Shown: positions 7,052-7,136 of the stretch, one piece after another
Layout: every line of letters begins with the position of its first letter
Position numbering within the stretch: position 1 is the stretch's first letter
Assembly: GCA_964398215.1 (NCBI GenBank)
Contig: CAYNNP010000290.1
Location: 1-7,136 of the forward strand
Origin: CAYNNP01 sp964398215
GTDB lineage: Bacteria; Planctomycetota; Planctomycetia; Pirellulales; Pirellulaceae
Length of the DNA stretch: 7,136 bases
Direction: 5' to 3'
Notes under the pieces: model-generated
Database searches by the model: none
Seen by the model: only the letters and a program-made list of their open reading frames with translations
Told to the model about the DNA's origin: nothing
Made by a program: the position numbers and the translations under genes

Positions 7052-7105
7052 GTGGTGTTTGCTGCTTTTTGAACTGCCAAGGAGTATCAGTTTAACTTTT
7101 TTACC

Positions 7106-7136
7106 ACGACATCTGAAAGCCCGTAGCGGAAGTCGT
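7106..7136. repeat. Possible left part of an intergenic palindromic repeat, cut by the window edge
   Basis: ACGAC at 7106-7110 is the reverse complement of GTCGT at 7132-7136. The stretch between ends in CCCGTAGCGGAAG, which resembles dispersed intergenic repeats that I recall from Rhodopirellula-type genomes. The window ends inside the element, so its full shape cannot be seen. It lies upstream of the PIG-L gene. This is weak evidence based on memory and a short inverted repeat. Confidence 0.3.

Noticed and set aside
7042..7080. Longer PIG-L protein starting at TTG 7080
   Set aside because: The start codon is weak and the added 13 residues precede the conserved first strand. The ATG at 7041 has a GGAG site at a good distance.
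7083..7110. Sigma-70-like -10 (GATACT on the minus strand) upstream of the PIG-L gene
   Set aside because: No acceptable -35 element lies at the right distance, so a promoter call would be a guess.

Overview
The window looks like chromosomal DNA of a Gram-negative bacterium with an outer membrane, most likely a planctomycete of the Pirellulales type. This assignment is inference. It rests on roughly balanced base composition by eye, the style of the LmbE/PIG-L protein at the right end, the sparse Shine-Dalgarno sequences, and a repeat-like scrap at the right edge that resembles intergenic repeats I associate with Rhodopirellula-type genomes. No RNA gene, CRISPR array, transposase or integrase was seen.

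Layout: bases 1-141 hold an open frame that may be the tail of an upstream gene, with a 9-bp inverted repeat inside it. Bases 142-455 are a leader with no convincing gene. Bases 466-6201 hold four plus-strand genes, packed end to end: (1) an outer-membrane beta-barrel porin with signal peptide, (2) a secreted protein whose layout resembles FMN-binding (FMN_bind) proteins but lacks the usual flavin-attachment motif, (3) a membrane sensor histidine kinase with an unusual H-box, and (4) a response regulator with receiver, GGDEF and EAL domains. Genes 2 and 3 overlap by 4 bases and genes 3 and 4 by 13 bases; gene 2 starts 14 bases after gene 1, or overlaps it by 1 base if an upstream GTG is used. 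A U-rich hairpin follows gene 4. On the minus strand, converging on it, is a PIG-L/LmbE-family deacetylase (6250-7041) with a good ribosome binding site.

How the genes may work together: the tight packing suggests a single transcript and a signalling pathway running from the envelope to c-di-GMP. A solute or electron acceptor could enter through the porin and be sensed by the periplasmic flavodoxin-reductase-like protein and the mostly helical periplasmic domain of the kinase. The kinase would then phosphorylate the receiver of the GGDEF-EAL protein, which makes and/or degrades c-di-GMP. The biochemical identity of the kinase and the c-di-GMP enzyme is well supported by motifs; the signal, and the role of the first two proteins as sensory components, is inference. 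The PIG-L gene faces the other way and is probably unrelated in function.
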